Shown here one piece after another: positions 11,439 to 22,730 of a DNA stretch of 64,000 nucleotides. Source of the DNA: Diplolepis rosae (Eukaryota; Arthropoda; Insecta; Hymenoptera; Diplolepididae); contig JAPYXD010000677.1 in NCBI GenBank assembly GCA_030998225.1, positions 13,205,501-13,269,500 of the forward strand, read 5' to 3'. The translations under genes were made by a program, and so were the position numbers. The notes beneath the pieces are model-generated. The model saw nothing but the letters and a program-made list of their open reading frames with translations, did not search any database and was not told where the DNA came from. Position 1 is the first letter of the stretch. The number at the start of each line of letters is the position of its first letter.

Positions 11439-14400
11439 ATGGAAGAGTTCCAAAAACTCAAGAAAACAAGGAAGTCAATCAAGACGGCGATAACCAGGCT
11501 ACAAAATTGGTTATCGCAAAACCAAGAAGCGGACAATCTATTCGAATTTCAAAACAGAGCCGAAAGACTCCAGACTCTGTTTAAAGAATACGAAACTTGT
11601 CAAGGAGCTATAGAGAATTTCGAAACCGATGAAGTTCTGGGAATCGTTGACACTGAAGATCGAGCCATAATTGAAGATCAGTATTTTAATCTTTTAAGTA
11701 AATTTCAAGCGAATATTAAAAAATTGTCTTTAAGCAACAACGCGCCCCAAAATGTAACATATCCTCAACTTTTCGCGCAAACCGATTCTACTCAGCATAA
11801 CTGTAACTTAAAGTCCGTTTCTGTCAAACTCCCCGACATTAGGATAGAACCCTTCTCCGGAAAAATTACGGATTTCGAATCATTTTTCCAGTTATTTGAC
11901 GCGCTAATTGTACAAAATAGTAGTCTATCTGACATTCAAAAATTTGTGTACCTGAAAAGCTATCTTAAAGGAGAATCTCTAAAACTAATAGATTCTTTAA
12001 AAGTAACAAACGAGAATTTTCAAATCGCAATCGACACCTTAAAATCACGGTATGAAAACAAAACTTCAATTATCAACTCTTATTTAACTTCTATGTTTGA
12101 TACGCAGAACATGTCAAAATGTACCTCGAGTCTACTACGTGAGTTTGTTTCGAATACACAAAAAAATATTCAGTCATTAAAAAATTTGAATCTATCTTAC
12201 GAACAACTGTTTAATGTTACGGTAATTCATCTTTTACAAAAAAAACTAGATTATAGTACAAAGAGAGCTTTTGAAATGGAACGCGATCACGACAAATTAC
12301 CAAATTTAGAAAACTTTATAAAATTTATCGAAAAACGATGCGTAATTATGGAAAGTATAGAGACTCCTAATCCTGCACTAAGGCAAACGAAAAACTCTCT
12401 TGCACATCACTCCCTTTCAAATACAAACTCTAAAACTTCACAAAATTCAAATTGTACTTACTGTAACAAAACAGGGCATCGAATTTATACATGTTTTCAA
12501 TTTAAAAATCTTCAGCTTAACGATAAAATGAAATTTGTAAAATCAAAAAATTTGTGTCAGAATTGTTTAGGTAGACATAACTACGAAAATTGTGCATCTA
12601 CACAAGCTTGCTCTATTTGTTCTAGGCCTCATAATACATTGTTACACAGGAATTCAGATTCTCAAAATCATCAAAATAAAAATTGTAACAACGCGTTGCA
12701 AGCTTGGACGACTGTGGAAAGTAATCAAAAGCAAAAAATTCAAAGTAATGCATCACTTTCAGATGCACAAAGCAATTCACTAATAAGTTCGCGAAACATT
12801 TCTCCTAATTCTCAAGGAGATATCAATGGTCCTTCGAGTTCTTTAATTCAAAATGACTGCTCTGTAGTTTCTAGCAACTCTGCTCAAACTTCGCTGAATA
12901 ATTCAGCAATTTCAATTAGAAATTCTTACATTCTCTTGGCTACAGCCAAAGTAACGTTATTTTCAAAACAAGGGGAACCAGTCACAGTCAAAGCACTTCT
13001 AGATAGTGGAAGCCAAAACTCCTTTATTACAAAAAGACTAACTGATAAATTACAGTGTTCACCCTATGATCTCACTTTGAATATTTCAGGTATTAGCGAA
13101 AACAGTACTACTTCTAACAAAATGGTTAATGTCTCTATACATTCGAATCTAGATAAGTACAAAAAATTCAATATTTCTTGTGCAATTTTGCCAAAAATAA
13201 CTTGTAAGCTTCCACAAGCTTGTATCCTTGTCAATGATCTCCAACTTCCGCAAACTATACAACTTGCTGATAATGAATTTTTCATCCCATCACAAATTGA
13301 CATATTACTCGGTTCAGATATTTATTATGATTTAATAAAACCGAACATAGTAAGCCTCGGAAAAAATCGACCAGTTTTGCAAGATACCCATTTAGGTTGG
13401 ATAGTGGCAGGAAAAATTCCTCAAATCTACGCGGTTGCAAATACATGTGCAATTCAAAAAACGCGAAATCAAAACATCTCTCTAATCACTACCTTTCAAT
13501 CGGATCATCAATTAGATAATTTACTGACCAAATTCTGGAATATCGAGGAACTTTCGGAACCAATAATTCAATCAAAAGAAGATGAATTAGTAGACACAAT
13601 ATTTAAATCTACGACTAAAATTCTCGACAATGGTCGATTTCAAGTAAATATCCCTCTCAAGACGCCTTCTGAATATCAAAAATTAGGTGATTCTTTCTCT
13701 ATGGCTAAGAAAAGATTTTCAACTCTCGAAAAACGTTTTGAAAAAGATAAACTCCTTTTCCAAGAATATAGCAAGTTTATCGATGAATATATCTCTTTAG
13801 GCCACGCACAAGTCGTACCATTCTCTCCAGATAACAAGAATTTTAAAAATAAATATTTCATTCCTCATTTATGCGTAATACGAGAGGCGAGTGTAACTAC
13901 AAAATTACGCGTTGTGTTTGATGCCAGTTGTAAAAGTTCTTCAGGGCTTTCTTTGAACGATATATGTCTTAAAGGATATCAAGTTCAGCCCGAGTTATTC
14001 CACATTCTTTGTCGATTCAGAAGTTTCCCTGTAGTATTAACAACTGATATACAAAAAATGTATAGACAGATTCTAGTAAACCCAGATCAACGTTTTCTAC
14101 AAAACATCTTGTGGCGAAAAAGCACTACTGATAACCTCAACTGTATTCAACTCAATACAGTCACTTACGGTACTAATAGCGCTCCATTTCTTGCAACAAA
14201 AGTTCTTAAAGAAATTGCAATCCTAAATTCAAAGGAATTCCCGTTAGCATCTGAAGCACTTCTCTCGCAATTCTATATGGACGACGGGCTATGCGGGGCA
14301 GCCAATATTGAAGAGCTTAGGAAGCTCCACGATGAATTAAATACTCTTCTAAGTAGGCATGGTTTCAGCCTTCACAAATATTGCTCAAATTCTCAAAGTT

Positions 14401-15836
14401 TCCTCGAAAGCATCTCAGAACGAGCAATGCATGCAGTAGATATGAACTTCGATAAATCTCCAAATAAGGTTTTAGGTCTAAAATGGGATCCCATTTCCGA
14501 TTATCTTTGTATTTCAGCTCCGAAAGAAGTCAATATCATGCTTATTACTAAAAGAAATATATTGTCAATACTAGCGCAATGTTATGACCCCATTGGACTC
14601 ATAAATCCTGTTACAGTTAAAGGGAAAATGTTAATGCAAAAACTCTGGGCTCACAAGTTTGACTGGGATACAAAAATTGAAAGTGAATCTATCTTAGAGG
14701 AATGGAAGAGTTTTAGTAGCAATCTACCTTTGTTAAGTCGGCTGCAAATTCCAAGATTTTACTTTCTAAATAAGAGCATTAAGAAAATAGAAATCCATGG
14801 ATTTGCAGACGCAAGTTTACTAGCATATGGGGGATGTGTCTTCTTTAGAACTGTATACTCTAATAATACAGTTTCGTGCACTCTCATTTCTTCAAAATCA
14901 AGAATCGCTCCAATAAAAAGTGTAACGTTACCACGATTAGAGCTATGTGCCATGCTTCTCCTTTCTAAACTCATTAAAAAGTTAATTCACGTATTTCACA
15001 AAAAAATTGAATTTGATTCTGTAAATCTATGGACGGATTCTGAAATTGCTTTATATTGGTGTAAAAGTCATGCAAGTAGGTGGTCTGTTTTTGTATCCCA
15101 CCGAGTCTCGCAAATCCAAGAAATTACAAGTAATTACACTTGGCGACATGTAAAATCCCAGGATAATGTGGCTGATTTGTTATCCAGAGGCATGAATGCT
15201 CAAGAGATTTTAACTTCAAGGATGTGGTGGCAAGGTCCCTCATTTCTCCATAAAGTTGATTTGGATTTGACTGAAATTAGTAAACTTCAAATAAATCCAA
15301 GCAATATTCCTGAAGAAAGGAAAATCAACCTTTCTATTCAAACAGTCCAGAGCAATAATTTTTGGAGCGAAATTTTTGGACGCTTCTCTCAATTTCTCCG
15401 ATTGCAAAGAACTATCGCTTTCCTGCTTCGCTTTACTCAATGCTGTAAAGGGAATAAGATTTCAGGTACCTTAAAAGTAAATGAACTAATTTTATCTAAG
15501 AACTTTATAATTCAGAAAGTGCAAGAACATCACTTATCAAAAGAATTATCAGAACTCAAGTCAGGTAAATTGCTCTCGAATAAAAGTCTTATTCCCTTTA
15601 AACCTTTCCTGGATGAAAACAATTTGATACGAGTAGGTGGCCGATTAGACAACGCGGATATTCCTTATCAACAAAAATATCCAATTTTGCTACCCTCAAA
15701 AAATCATACCGTGAACCTGTTGCTAAAGCACGAGCACGCTCGCTTGGGTCATTCTGGGGCACAAACAGTTTTGTCTAACATTCGATTAAACTACTGGCCT
15801 CTCAATGGACTGAGGGCCGTAAAAAAAAATTATTAA
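11439..15836 (+). CDS. BEL/Pao Gag-Pol polyprotein, unit 1 (gag, protease, RT, RNase H, start of integrase)
   Basis: 1465 codons from the first ATG; the frame is open slightly upstream. The order is that of BEL/Pao: a DUF1759-type gag region (about residues 131-280), two zinc knuckles (CX2CX4HX4C from residue 339, CX2CX3HX4C from 373), an aspartic protease with LLDSGS (Asp522), reverse transcriptase with TTDIQKMYRQ (Asp870) and YMDD (946-949), an RNase H-like region with FADAS (Asp1124) and WTDSE (Asp1200), then the His pair of an integrase zinc finger (HEHARLGH, from 1431). The frame stops just after an A9 tract (15821-15829), before the Cys pair of that finger. The rest of integrase is in the +1 frame. 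No env gene is present. The start is only about 50 bp after the junction with captured flank, so the native leader is missing. Family assignment is firm; function as a mobile unit is doubtful. Confidence 0.93.
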   Translation: MEEFQKLKKTRKSIKTAITRLQNWLSQNQEADNLFEFQNRAERLQTLFKEYETCQGAIENFETDEVLGIVDTEDRAIIEDQYFNLLSKFQANIKKLSLSNNAPQNVTYPQLFAQTDSTQHNCNLKSVSVKLPDIRIEPFSGKITDFESFFQLFDALIVQNSSLSDIQKFVYLKSYLKGESLKLIDSLKVTNENFQIAIDTLKSRYENKTSIINSYLTSMFDTQNMSKCTSSLLREFVSNTQKNIQSLKNLNLSYEQLFNVTVIHLLQKKLDYSTKRAFEMERDHDKLPNLENFIKFIEKRCVIMESIETPNPALRQTKNSLAHHSLSNTNSKTSQNSNCTYCNKTGHRIYTCFQFKNLQLNDKMKFVKSKNLCQNCLGRHNYENCASTQACSICSRPHNTLLHRNSDSQNHQNKNCNNALQAWTTVESNQKQKIQSNASLSDAQSNSLISSRNISPNSQGDINGPSSSLIQNDCSVVSSNSAQTSLNNSAISIRNSYILLATAKVTLFSKQGEPVTVKALLDSGSQNSFITKRLTDKLQCSPYDLTLNISGISENSTTSNKMVNVSIHSNLDKYKKFNISCAILPKITCKLPQACILVNDLQLPQTIQLADNEFFIPSQIDILLGSDIYYDLIKPNIVSLGKNRPVLQDTHLGWIVAGKIPQIYAVANTCAIQKTRNQNISLITTFQSDHQLDNLLTKFWNIEELSEPIIQSKEDELVDTIFKSTTKILDNGRFQVNIPLKTPSEYQKLGDSFSMAKKRFSTLEKRFEKDKLLFQEYSKFIDEYISLGHAQVVPFSPDNKNFKNKYFIPHLCVIREASVTTKLRVVFDASCKSSSGLSLNDICLKGYQVQPELFHILCRFRSFPVVLTTDIQKMYRQILVNPDQRFLQNILWRKSTTDNLNCIQLNTVTYGTNSAPFLATKVLKEIAILNSKEFPLASEALLSQFYMDDGLCGAANIEELRKLHDELNTLLSRHGFSLHKYCSNSQSFLESISERAMHAVDMNFDKSPNKVLGLKWDPISDYLCISAPKEVNIMLITKRNILSILAQCYDPIGLINPVTVKGKMLMQKLWAHKFDWDTKIESESILEEWKSFSSNLPLLSRLQIPRFYFLNKSIKKIEIHGFADASLLAYGGCVFFRTVYSNNTVSCTLISSKSRIAPIKSVTLPRLELCAMLLLSKLIKKLIHVFHKKIEFDSVNLWTDSEIALYWCKSHASRWSVFVSHRVSQIQEITSNYTWRHVKSQDNVADLLSRGMNAQEILTSRMWWQGPSFLHKVDLDLTEISKLQINPSNIPEERKINLSIQTVQSNNFWSEIFGRFSQFLRLQRTIAFLLRFTQCCKGNKISGTLKVNELILSKNFIIQKVQEHHLSKELSELKSGKLLSNKSLIPFKPFLDENNLIRVGGRLDNADIPYQQKYPILLPSKNHTVNLLLKHEHARLGHSGAQTVLSNIRLNYWPLNGLRAVKKNY
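15821..15829 (+). other. A9 tract at the pol frame break, unit 1
   Basis: Reading through nine A residues ends the Gag-Pol frame at a TAA (15834-15836). The integrase frame is +1 relative to it. The identical tract is in unit 2. It is either a one-base homopolymer expansion present before the duplication or a slippage site; the sequence alone does not separate these. Confidence 0.6.
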
Positions 15837-15885
15837 AGATTGCGCTACGTGTGCAAGGTTCAACGCTCGACCACTTCAGCAAATA

Positions 15886-16839
15886 ATGGCCAGTTTGCCA
15901 AAAGATCGCGTCAGCATCTCTAGACCATTTCAAAAAACGGGTGTAGATTTTGGTGGTCCATTCATGATAAAATCCTCCAGATTAAGAAGAGCACCTCTTG
16001 TAAAAGCATACATTTCTCTCTTTGTGTGTATGGTGACAAAAGCAGTTCACATAGAAACTGTGACTAGTCTTTCCACAGATGCTTTTATTATGACATTAAA
16101 AAGGTTCATTTCACGTCGTGGAAATCCGTCCATTATCTTTAGTGACAATGCAACTAACTTTTCAGGTGCTAACAATCAACTAAAGGAACTTTATGATTTT
16201 TTCAAAAATAGAGAAGCTTTTTCCAGTATTGCTGATTTCCTCTCTCAGAATCAAACAACGTGGAAATTTATCCCTCCAGGATCACCGCATTGGGGTGGGA
16301 TTTGGGAAGCAGCAATAAAAGGGGCTAAAAATCATATGAGGAAACTTTTAGGTAATACTAACTTCACTTTCGAAGAATTCTCAACCTCGTTAGCTCAAAT
16401 TGAAGCTATAATGAATTCTAGACCTCTGTGTCCACTTTCAAATGATCCATCAGATTTAAACAGTCTTACACCCGGCCATTTTTTGATAGGGTGTAGCCTT
16501 ACTGCTTACCCTGAAAAAGATCTTGCAAATATTTCTGAAAATCGTCTCTCCATATACCAAAGAATTCAGAAGATTCAACAGTCATTCTGGAAACGTTGGT
16601 CAGTAGAGTATTTAAATTGTCTTCAAAATCGGCCCAAGTGGATTCACACTCAAGAAAATTTAAAAGAAAACGATTTAGTTCTTATTAAAGAAGATAACCT
16701 TCCTCCTTTGAAGTGGGCTCTCGCAAGAGTGGTGGAGGTATTGCCAGGAAAAGACGGAAAGGTTCGAGTAGCTAAAATAAAAACAGCAAGTGGTATATTT
16801 ACCAGACCTATAACGAAATTGTGTCCTCTTCCTAAATAA
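15886..16839 (+). CDS. BEL/Pao integrase core and C-terminal domain, unit 1
   Basis: 317 codons from the ATG, but the frame is open upstream to the A9 tract and there carries the zinc-finger CATC Cys pair, so the ATG is probably not a natural start. The catalytic core has VDFGGPF (Asp21), FSDNATNF (Asp87) and PHWGGIWEAAIKG (Glu141), the D,D,E triad. It is followed by a DUF5641-like C-terminal region (WSVEYLNCLQNRPKW, NDLVLIKEDNLPPLKW). Its job is insertion of the element cDNA. It ends about 90 bp before the polypurine tract. Confidence 0.9.
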   Translation: MASLPKDRVSISRPFQKTGVDFGGPFMIKSSRLRRAPLVKAYISLFVCMVTKAVHIETVTSLSTDAFIMTLKRFISRRGNPSIIFSDNATNFSGANNQLKELYDFFKNREAFSSIADFLSQNQTTWKFIPPGSPHWGGIWEAAIKGAKNHMRKLLGNTNFTFEEFSTSLAQIEAIMNSRPLCPLSNDPSDLNSLTPGHFLIGCSLTAYPEKDLANISENRLSIYQRIQKIQQSFWKRWSVEYLNCLQNRPKWIHTQENLKENDLVLIKEDNLPPLKWALARVVEVLPGKDGKVRVAKIKTASGIFTRPITKLCPLPK

Positions 16840-16927
16840 AATATCAAAATAGTTCCCTATATTTATTTTATCAGTTTAATATTGTCTTTTACCCTTTCTA
16901 ATGTTTGAAGCACAAATGCTTCAACGC

Positions 16928-16936
16928 GGGGGAGAA
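16928..16936 (+). promoter_or_regulatory. Polypurine tract, unit 1
   Basis: GGGGGAGAA directly abuts the TGTTGG start of LTR 2, as expected of the plus-strand primer. This fixes the LTR left boundary. Confidence 0.85.
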
Positions 16937-17576
16937 TGTTGGAATTTCTATTTGAAGTAAAGGGAAGCCTTCGGGTTTTCCCCAGTTTTCTGGAAGCTAT
17001 ATTCTTAAAATTTATAATTGGTTTTAAAGTTATAAAGAGCCGTTACTTGAGGTCCTTGTCTTGAGAAATCATTGATGCTCTTTTGGAAATTATGGAACTT
17101 GAATTCAAAAGATCCGAAAAAGCTTTAGTAATAGTTGAAATAAAAATTACTCAAGTACCTGGGGAAAGCCCAAGGTAATATTTTACACAGTACAATAGGC
17201 ATCTTTACTTCCCAATTCGTCCAAGCTTCATGAAAGGGTGTGATTGACCTGAGAACTTCGAAGCGCAAAGCTGGTCAACGTGTCAGTTCTTAAGTAACCT
17301 TGTAAGACCGAGCAGGTCACTTCTAGTATAAACTTAAAAATTATTTTAAGTTCCACTCAATTTTTATTTCTTTTTTGCTTTTCTTATATCTCGGGCGATT
17401 GCAGGACGTCTCGTCGCACCGTAGAGAATGATAGAAGTTGTGAAACTAATAATGTAGATAAACTTTCATAATCAAATGTGAATTGTGTAAACAAAGTGTA
17501 AACTTGGAGTGAGAAATAAATATTTGTAAACGGAGAAATTACTTCTTATTGCTGTCTTCCTTGGAGTTTTCCAACA
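16937..17576 (+). repeat. BEL/Pao LTR, copy 2 (640 bp)
   Basis: TGTTGG to CCAACA. It is 6845 bp from LTR 1 and 6845 bp from LTR 3. It serves as the 3' LTR of unit 1 and the 5' LTR of unit 2. Confidence 0.92.
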
Positions 17577-18233
17577 ATGACGAAATCTCTTGCCCTGAAT
17601 AGAAATAAATTATTCATTTCAAATTCGTTCGAAAGGATTATTGGCTGTTGCCTATGGCGCTTTATTTGTGAACGTGACAACTCTCATGAAATTAACATAA
17701 TATCTCGTGTTATGATTCTAAAATATCGAATGTTATTTTTTCTTGTACAAATTGTTCCTCCCTAGGAGATCTGATTGATGGATTTATACTTTCTCATCAC
17801 TGTGTTTTTTTTTTACAACGGTACCTGCAAAAAAATTTTAATTCGACACGTAAGTGGAATGTTTTAGAGACATGCGGATTCTTTTTTTTTATTTGAAATT
17901 AAATGTTTCCTACCCTCATATTCCAGCATCTTAACTTGAAATAAACGTTCTTTTCCGATCGTAATTTTCCTTCATTTATCAATCGGATTGCGAGCCCGTA
18001 TCGAGAGCGAAAGATATCGATTGGATATCACCAATACGATAAAAAACTTTTTGCTACGGCAGTCTAAATTTCTTAAACGGTTATCGCAAACCGCAGATCC
18101 TTTTCTCTTTAGCCCAAATTTCATGTTTTTGTAGGCTACTGGGTGAATTTATTAGAAACGTAAAAAGCTCGACTGTATCTTGGGGTTATAATTCTTACTC
18201 TCTAAACCTGAATCAGTGAAATAGTCACTGATT
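17577..18233. repeat. Captured host flank, copy 2 (657 bp)
   Basis: Same as 10734-11389 apart from homopolymer lengths, ending at the same MITE breakpoint ACTGATT|CCC. Its length equals that of the third copy. Confidence 0.8.
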
Positions 18234-18282
18234 CCCTTGGTGCTTGGTTCCTTGTCTTCTACTTCAATCCACTCTCACAAAA

Positions 18283-21200
18283 ATGGAAGAGTTCCAAAAA
18301 CTCAAGAAAACAAGGAAGTCAATCAAGACGGCGATAACCAGGCTACAAAATTGGTTATCGCAAAACCAAGAAGCGGACAATCTATTCGAATTTCAAAACA
18401 GAGCCGAAAGACTCCAGACTCTGTTTAAAGAATACGAAACTTGTCAAGGAGCTATAGAGAATTTCGAAACCGATGAAGTTCTGGGAATCGTTGACACTGA
18501 AGATCGAGCCATAATTGAAGATCAGTATTTTAATCTTTTAAGTAAATTTCAAGCGAATATTAAAAAATTGTCTTTAAGCAACAACGCGCCCCAAAATGTA
18601 ACATATCCTCAACTTTTCGCGCAAACCGATTCTACTCAGCATAACTGTAACTTAAAGTCCGTTTCTGTCAAACTCCCCGACATTAGGATAGAACCCTTCT
18701 CCGGAAAAATTACGGATTTCGAATCATTTTTCCAGTTATTTGACGCGCTAATTGTACAAAATAGTAGTCTATCTGACATTCAAAAATTTGTGTACCTGAA
18801 AAGCTATCTTAAAGGAGAATCTCTAAAACTAATAGATTCTTTAAAAGTAACAAACGAGAATTTTCAAATCGCAATCGACACCTTAAAATCACGGTATGAA
18901 AACAAAACTTCAATTATCAACTCTTATTTAACTTCTATGTTTGATACGCAGAACATGTCAAAATGTACCTCGAGTCTACTACGTGAGTTTGTTTCGAATA
19001 CACAAAAAAATATTCAGTGATTAAAAAATTTGAATCTATCTTACGAACAACTGTTTAATGTTACGGTAATTCATCTTTTACAAAAAAAACTAGATTATAG
19101 TACAAAGAGAGCTTTCGAAATGGAACGCGATCACGACAAATTACCAAATTTAGAAAACTTTATAAAATTTATCGAAAAACGATGCGTAATTATGGAAAGT
19201 ATAGAGACTCCTAATCCTGCACTAAGGCAAACGAAAAACTCTCTTGCACATCACTCCCTTTCAAATACAAACTCTAAAACTTCACAAAATTCAAATTGTA
19301 CTTACTGTAACAAAACAGGGCATCGAATTTATACATGTTTTCAATCTAAAAATCTTCAGCTTAACGATAAAATGAAATTTGTAAAATCAAAAAATTTGTG
19401 TCAGAATTGTTTAGGTAGACATAACTACGAAAATTGTGCATCTACACAAGCTTGCTCTATTTGTTCTAGGCCTCATAATACATTGTTACACAGGAATTCA
19501 GATTCTCAAAATCATCAAAATAAAAATTGTAACAACGCGTTGCAAGCTTGGACGACTGTGGAAAGTAATCAAAAGCAAAAAATTCAAAGTAATGCATCAC
19601 TTTCAGATGCACAAAGCAATTCACTAATAAGTTCGCGAAACATTTCTCCTAATTCTCAAGGAGATATCAATGGTCCTTCGAGTTCTTTAATTCAAAATGA
19701 CTGCTCTGTAGTTTCTAGCAACTCTGCTCAAACTTCGCTGAATAATTCAGCAATTTCAATTAGAAATTCTTACATTCTCTTGGCTACAGCCAAAGTAACG
19801 TTATTTTCAAAACAAGGGGAACCAGTCACAGTCAAAGCACTTCTAGATAGTGGAAGCCAAAACTCCTTTATTACAAAAAGACTAACTGATAAATTACAGT
19901 GTTCACCCTATGATCTCACTTTGAATATTTCAGGTATTAGCGAAAACAGTACTACTTCTAACAAAATGGTTAATGTCTCTATACATTCGAATCTAGATAA
20001 GTACAAAAAATTCAATATTTCTTGTGCAATTTTGCCAAAAATAACTTGTAAGCTTCCACAAGCTTGTATCCTTGTCAATGATCTCCAACTTCCGCAAACT
20101 ATACAACTTGCTGATAATGAATTTTTCATCCCATCACAAATTGACATATTACTCGGTTCAGATATTTATTATGATTTAATAAAACCGAACATAGTAAGCC
20201 TCGGAAAAAATCGACCAGTTTTGCAAGATACCCATTTAGGTTGGATAGTGGCAGGAAAAATTCCTCAAATCTACGCGGTTGCAAATACATGTGCAATTCA
20301 AAAAACGCGAAATCAAAACATCTCTCTAATCACTACCTTTCAATCGGATCATGAATTAGATAATTTACTGACAAAATTCTGGAATATCGAGGAACTTTCG
20401 GAACCAATAATTCAATCAAAAGAAGATGAATTAGTAGACACAATATTTAAATCTACGACTAAAATTCTCGACAATGGTCGATTTCAAGTAAATATCCCTC
20501 TCAAGACGCCTTCTGAATATCAAAAATTAGGTGATTCTTTCTCTATGGCTAAGAAAAGATTTTCAACTCTCGAAAAACGTTTTGAAAAAGATAAACTCCT
20601 TTTCCAGGAATATAGCAATTTTATCGATGAATATATCTCTTTAGGCCATGTACAAGTCGTACCATTCTCTCCAGATAACAAGAATTTTAAAAATAAATAT
20701 TTCATTCCTCATTTATGCGTAATACGAGAGGCGAGTGTAACTACAAAATTACGCGTTGTGTTTGATGCCAGTTGTAAAAGTTCTTCAGGGCTTTCTTTGA
20801 ACGATATATGTCTTAAAGGATATCAAGTTCAGCCCGAGTTATTCCACATTCTTTTGTCGATTCAGAAGTTTCCCTGTAGTATTAACAACTGATATACAAA
20901 AAATGTATAGACAGATTCTAGTAAACCCAGATCAACGTTTTCTACAAAACATCTTGTGGCGAAAAAGCACTACTGATAACCTCAACTGTATTCAACTCAA
21001 TACAGTCACTTACGGTACTAATAGCGCTCCATTTCTTGCAACAAAAGTTCTTAAAGAAATTGCAATCCTAAATTCAAAGGAATTCCCGTTAGCATCTGAA
21101 GCACTTCTCTCGCAATTCTATATGGACGACGGGCTATGCGGGGCAGCCAATATTGAAGAGCTTAGGAAGCTCCACGATGAATTAAATACTCTTCTAAGTA

Positions 21201-22681
21201 GGCATGGTTTCAGCCTTCACAAATATTGCTCAAATTCTCAAAGTTTCCTCGAAAGCATCTCAGAACGAGCAATGCATGCAGTAGATATGAACTTCGATAA
21301 ATCTCCAAATAAGGTTTTAGGTCTAAAATGGGATCCCATTTCCGATTATCTTTGTATTTCAGCTCCGAAAGAAGTCAATATCATGCTTATTACTAAAAGA
21401 AATATATTGTCAATACTAGCGCAATGTTATGACCCCATTGGACTCATAAATCCTGTTACAGTTAAAGGGAAAATGTTAATGCAAAAACTCTGGGCTCACA
21501 AGTTTGACTGGGATACAAAAATTGAAAGTGAATCTATCTTAGAGGAATGGAAGAGTTTTAGTAGCAATCTACCTTTGTTAAGTCGGCTGCAAATTCCAAG
21601 ATTTTACTTTCTAAATAAGAGCATTAAGAAAATAGAAATCCTTGGATTTGCAGACGCAAGTTTACTAGCATATGGGGGATTTGTCTTCTTTAGAACTGTA
21701 TACTCTAATAATACAGTTTCGTGCACTCTCATTTCTTCAAAATCAAGAATCGCTCCAATAAAAAGTGTAAAGTTACCACGATTAGAGCTATGTGCCATGC
21801 TTCTCCTTTCTAAACTCATTAAAAAGTTAATTCACGTATTTCACAAAAAAATTGAATTTGATTCTGTAAATCTATGGACAGATTCTGAAATTTCTTTATA
21901 TTGGTGTAAAAGTCATGCAAGTAGGTAGTCTGTTTTTGTATCCCACCGAGTCTCGCAAATCCAAGAAATTACAAGTAATTACACTTGGCGACATGTAAAA
22001 TCTCAGGATAATGTGGCTGATTTGTTATCCAGAGGCATGAATGCTCAAGAGATTTTAACTTCAAGGATGTGGCGGCAAGGTCCCTCATTTCTCCATAAAG
22101 TTGATTTGGATTTGACTGAAATTAGTAAACTTCAAATAAATCCAAGCAATATTCCTGAAGAAAGGAAAATCAACCTTTCTATTCAAACAGTCCAGAGCAA
22201 TAATTTTTGGAGCGAAATTTTTGGACGCTTCTCTCAATTTCTCCGATTGCAAAGAACTATCGCTTTCCTGCTTCGCTTTACTCAATGCTGTAAAGGGAAT
22301 AAGATTTCAGGTACCTTAAAAGTAAATGAACTAATTTTATCTAAGAACTTTATAATTCAGAAAGTGCAAGAACATCACTTATCAAAAGAATTATCAGAAC
22401 TCAAGTCAGGTAAATTGCTCTCGAATAAAAGTCTTATTCCCTTTAAACCTTTCCTGGATGAAAACAATTTGATACGAGTAGGTGGCCGATTAGACAACGC
22501 GGATATTCCTTATCAACAAAAATATCCAATTTTGCTACCCTCAAAAAATCATACCGTGAACCTGTTGCTAAAGCACGAGCACGCTCGCTTAGGTCATTCT
22601 CGGGAACAAACAGTTTTGTCTAACATTCGATTAAACTACTGGCCTCTCAATGGACTGAGGGCCGTAAAAAAAAATTATTAA
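18283..22681 (+). pseudogene. BEL/Pao Gag-Pol, unit 2, broken by two nonsense codons and a frameshift
   Basis: Nearly identical to unit 1, with the same domain order. Lesions visible against unit 1: a TGA at 19018-19020 in gag before the zinc knuckles (TCA in unit 1); an extra T in a T-run at about 20852-20855 shortly before the first RT catalytic Asp; and a TAG at 21926-21928 in the RNase H region (TGG in unit 1). The shared A9 tract then breaks the frame before integrase. Several missense changes also occur. As it stands it cannot make Pol. Confidence 0.93.
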
Positions 22682-22730
22682 AGATTGCGCTACGTGTGCA
22701 AGGTTCAACGCTCGACCACTTCAGCAAATA

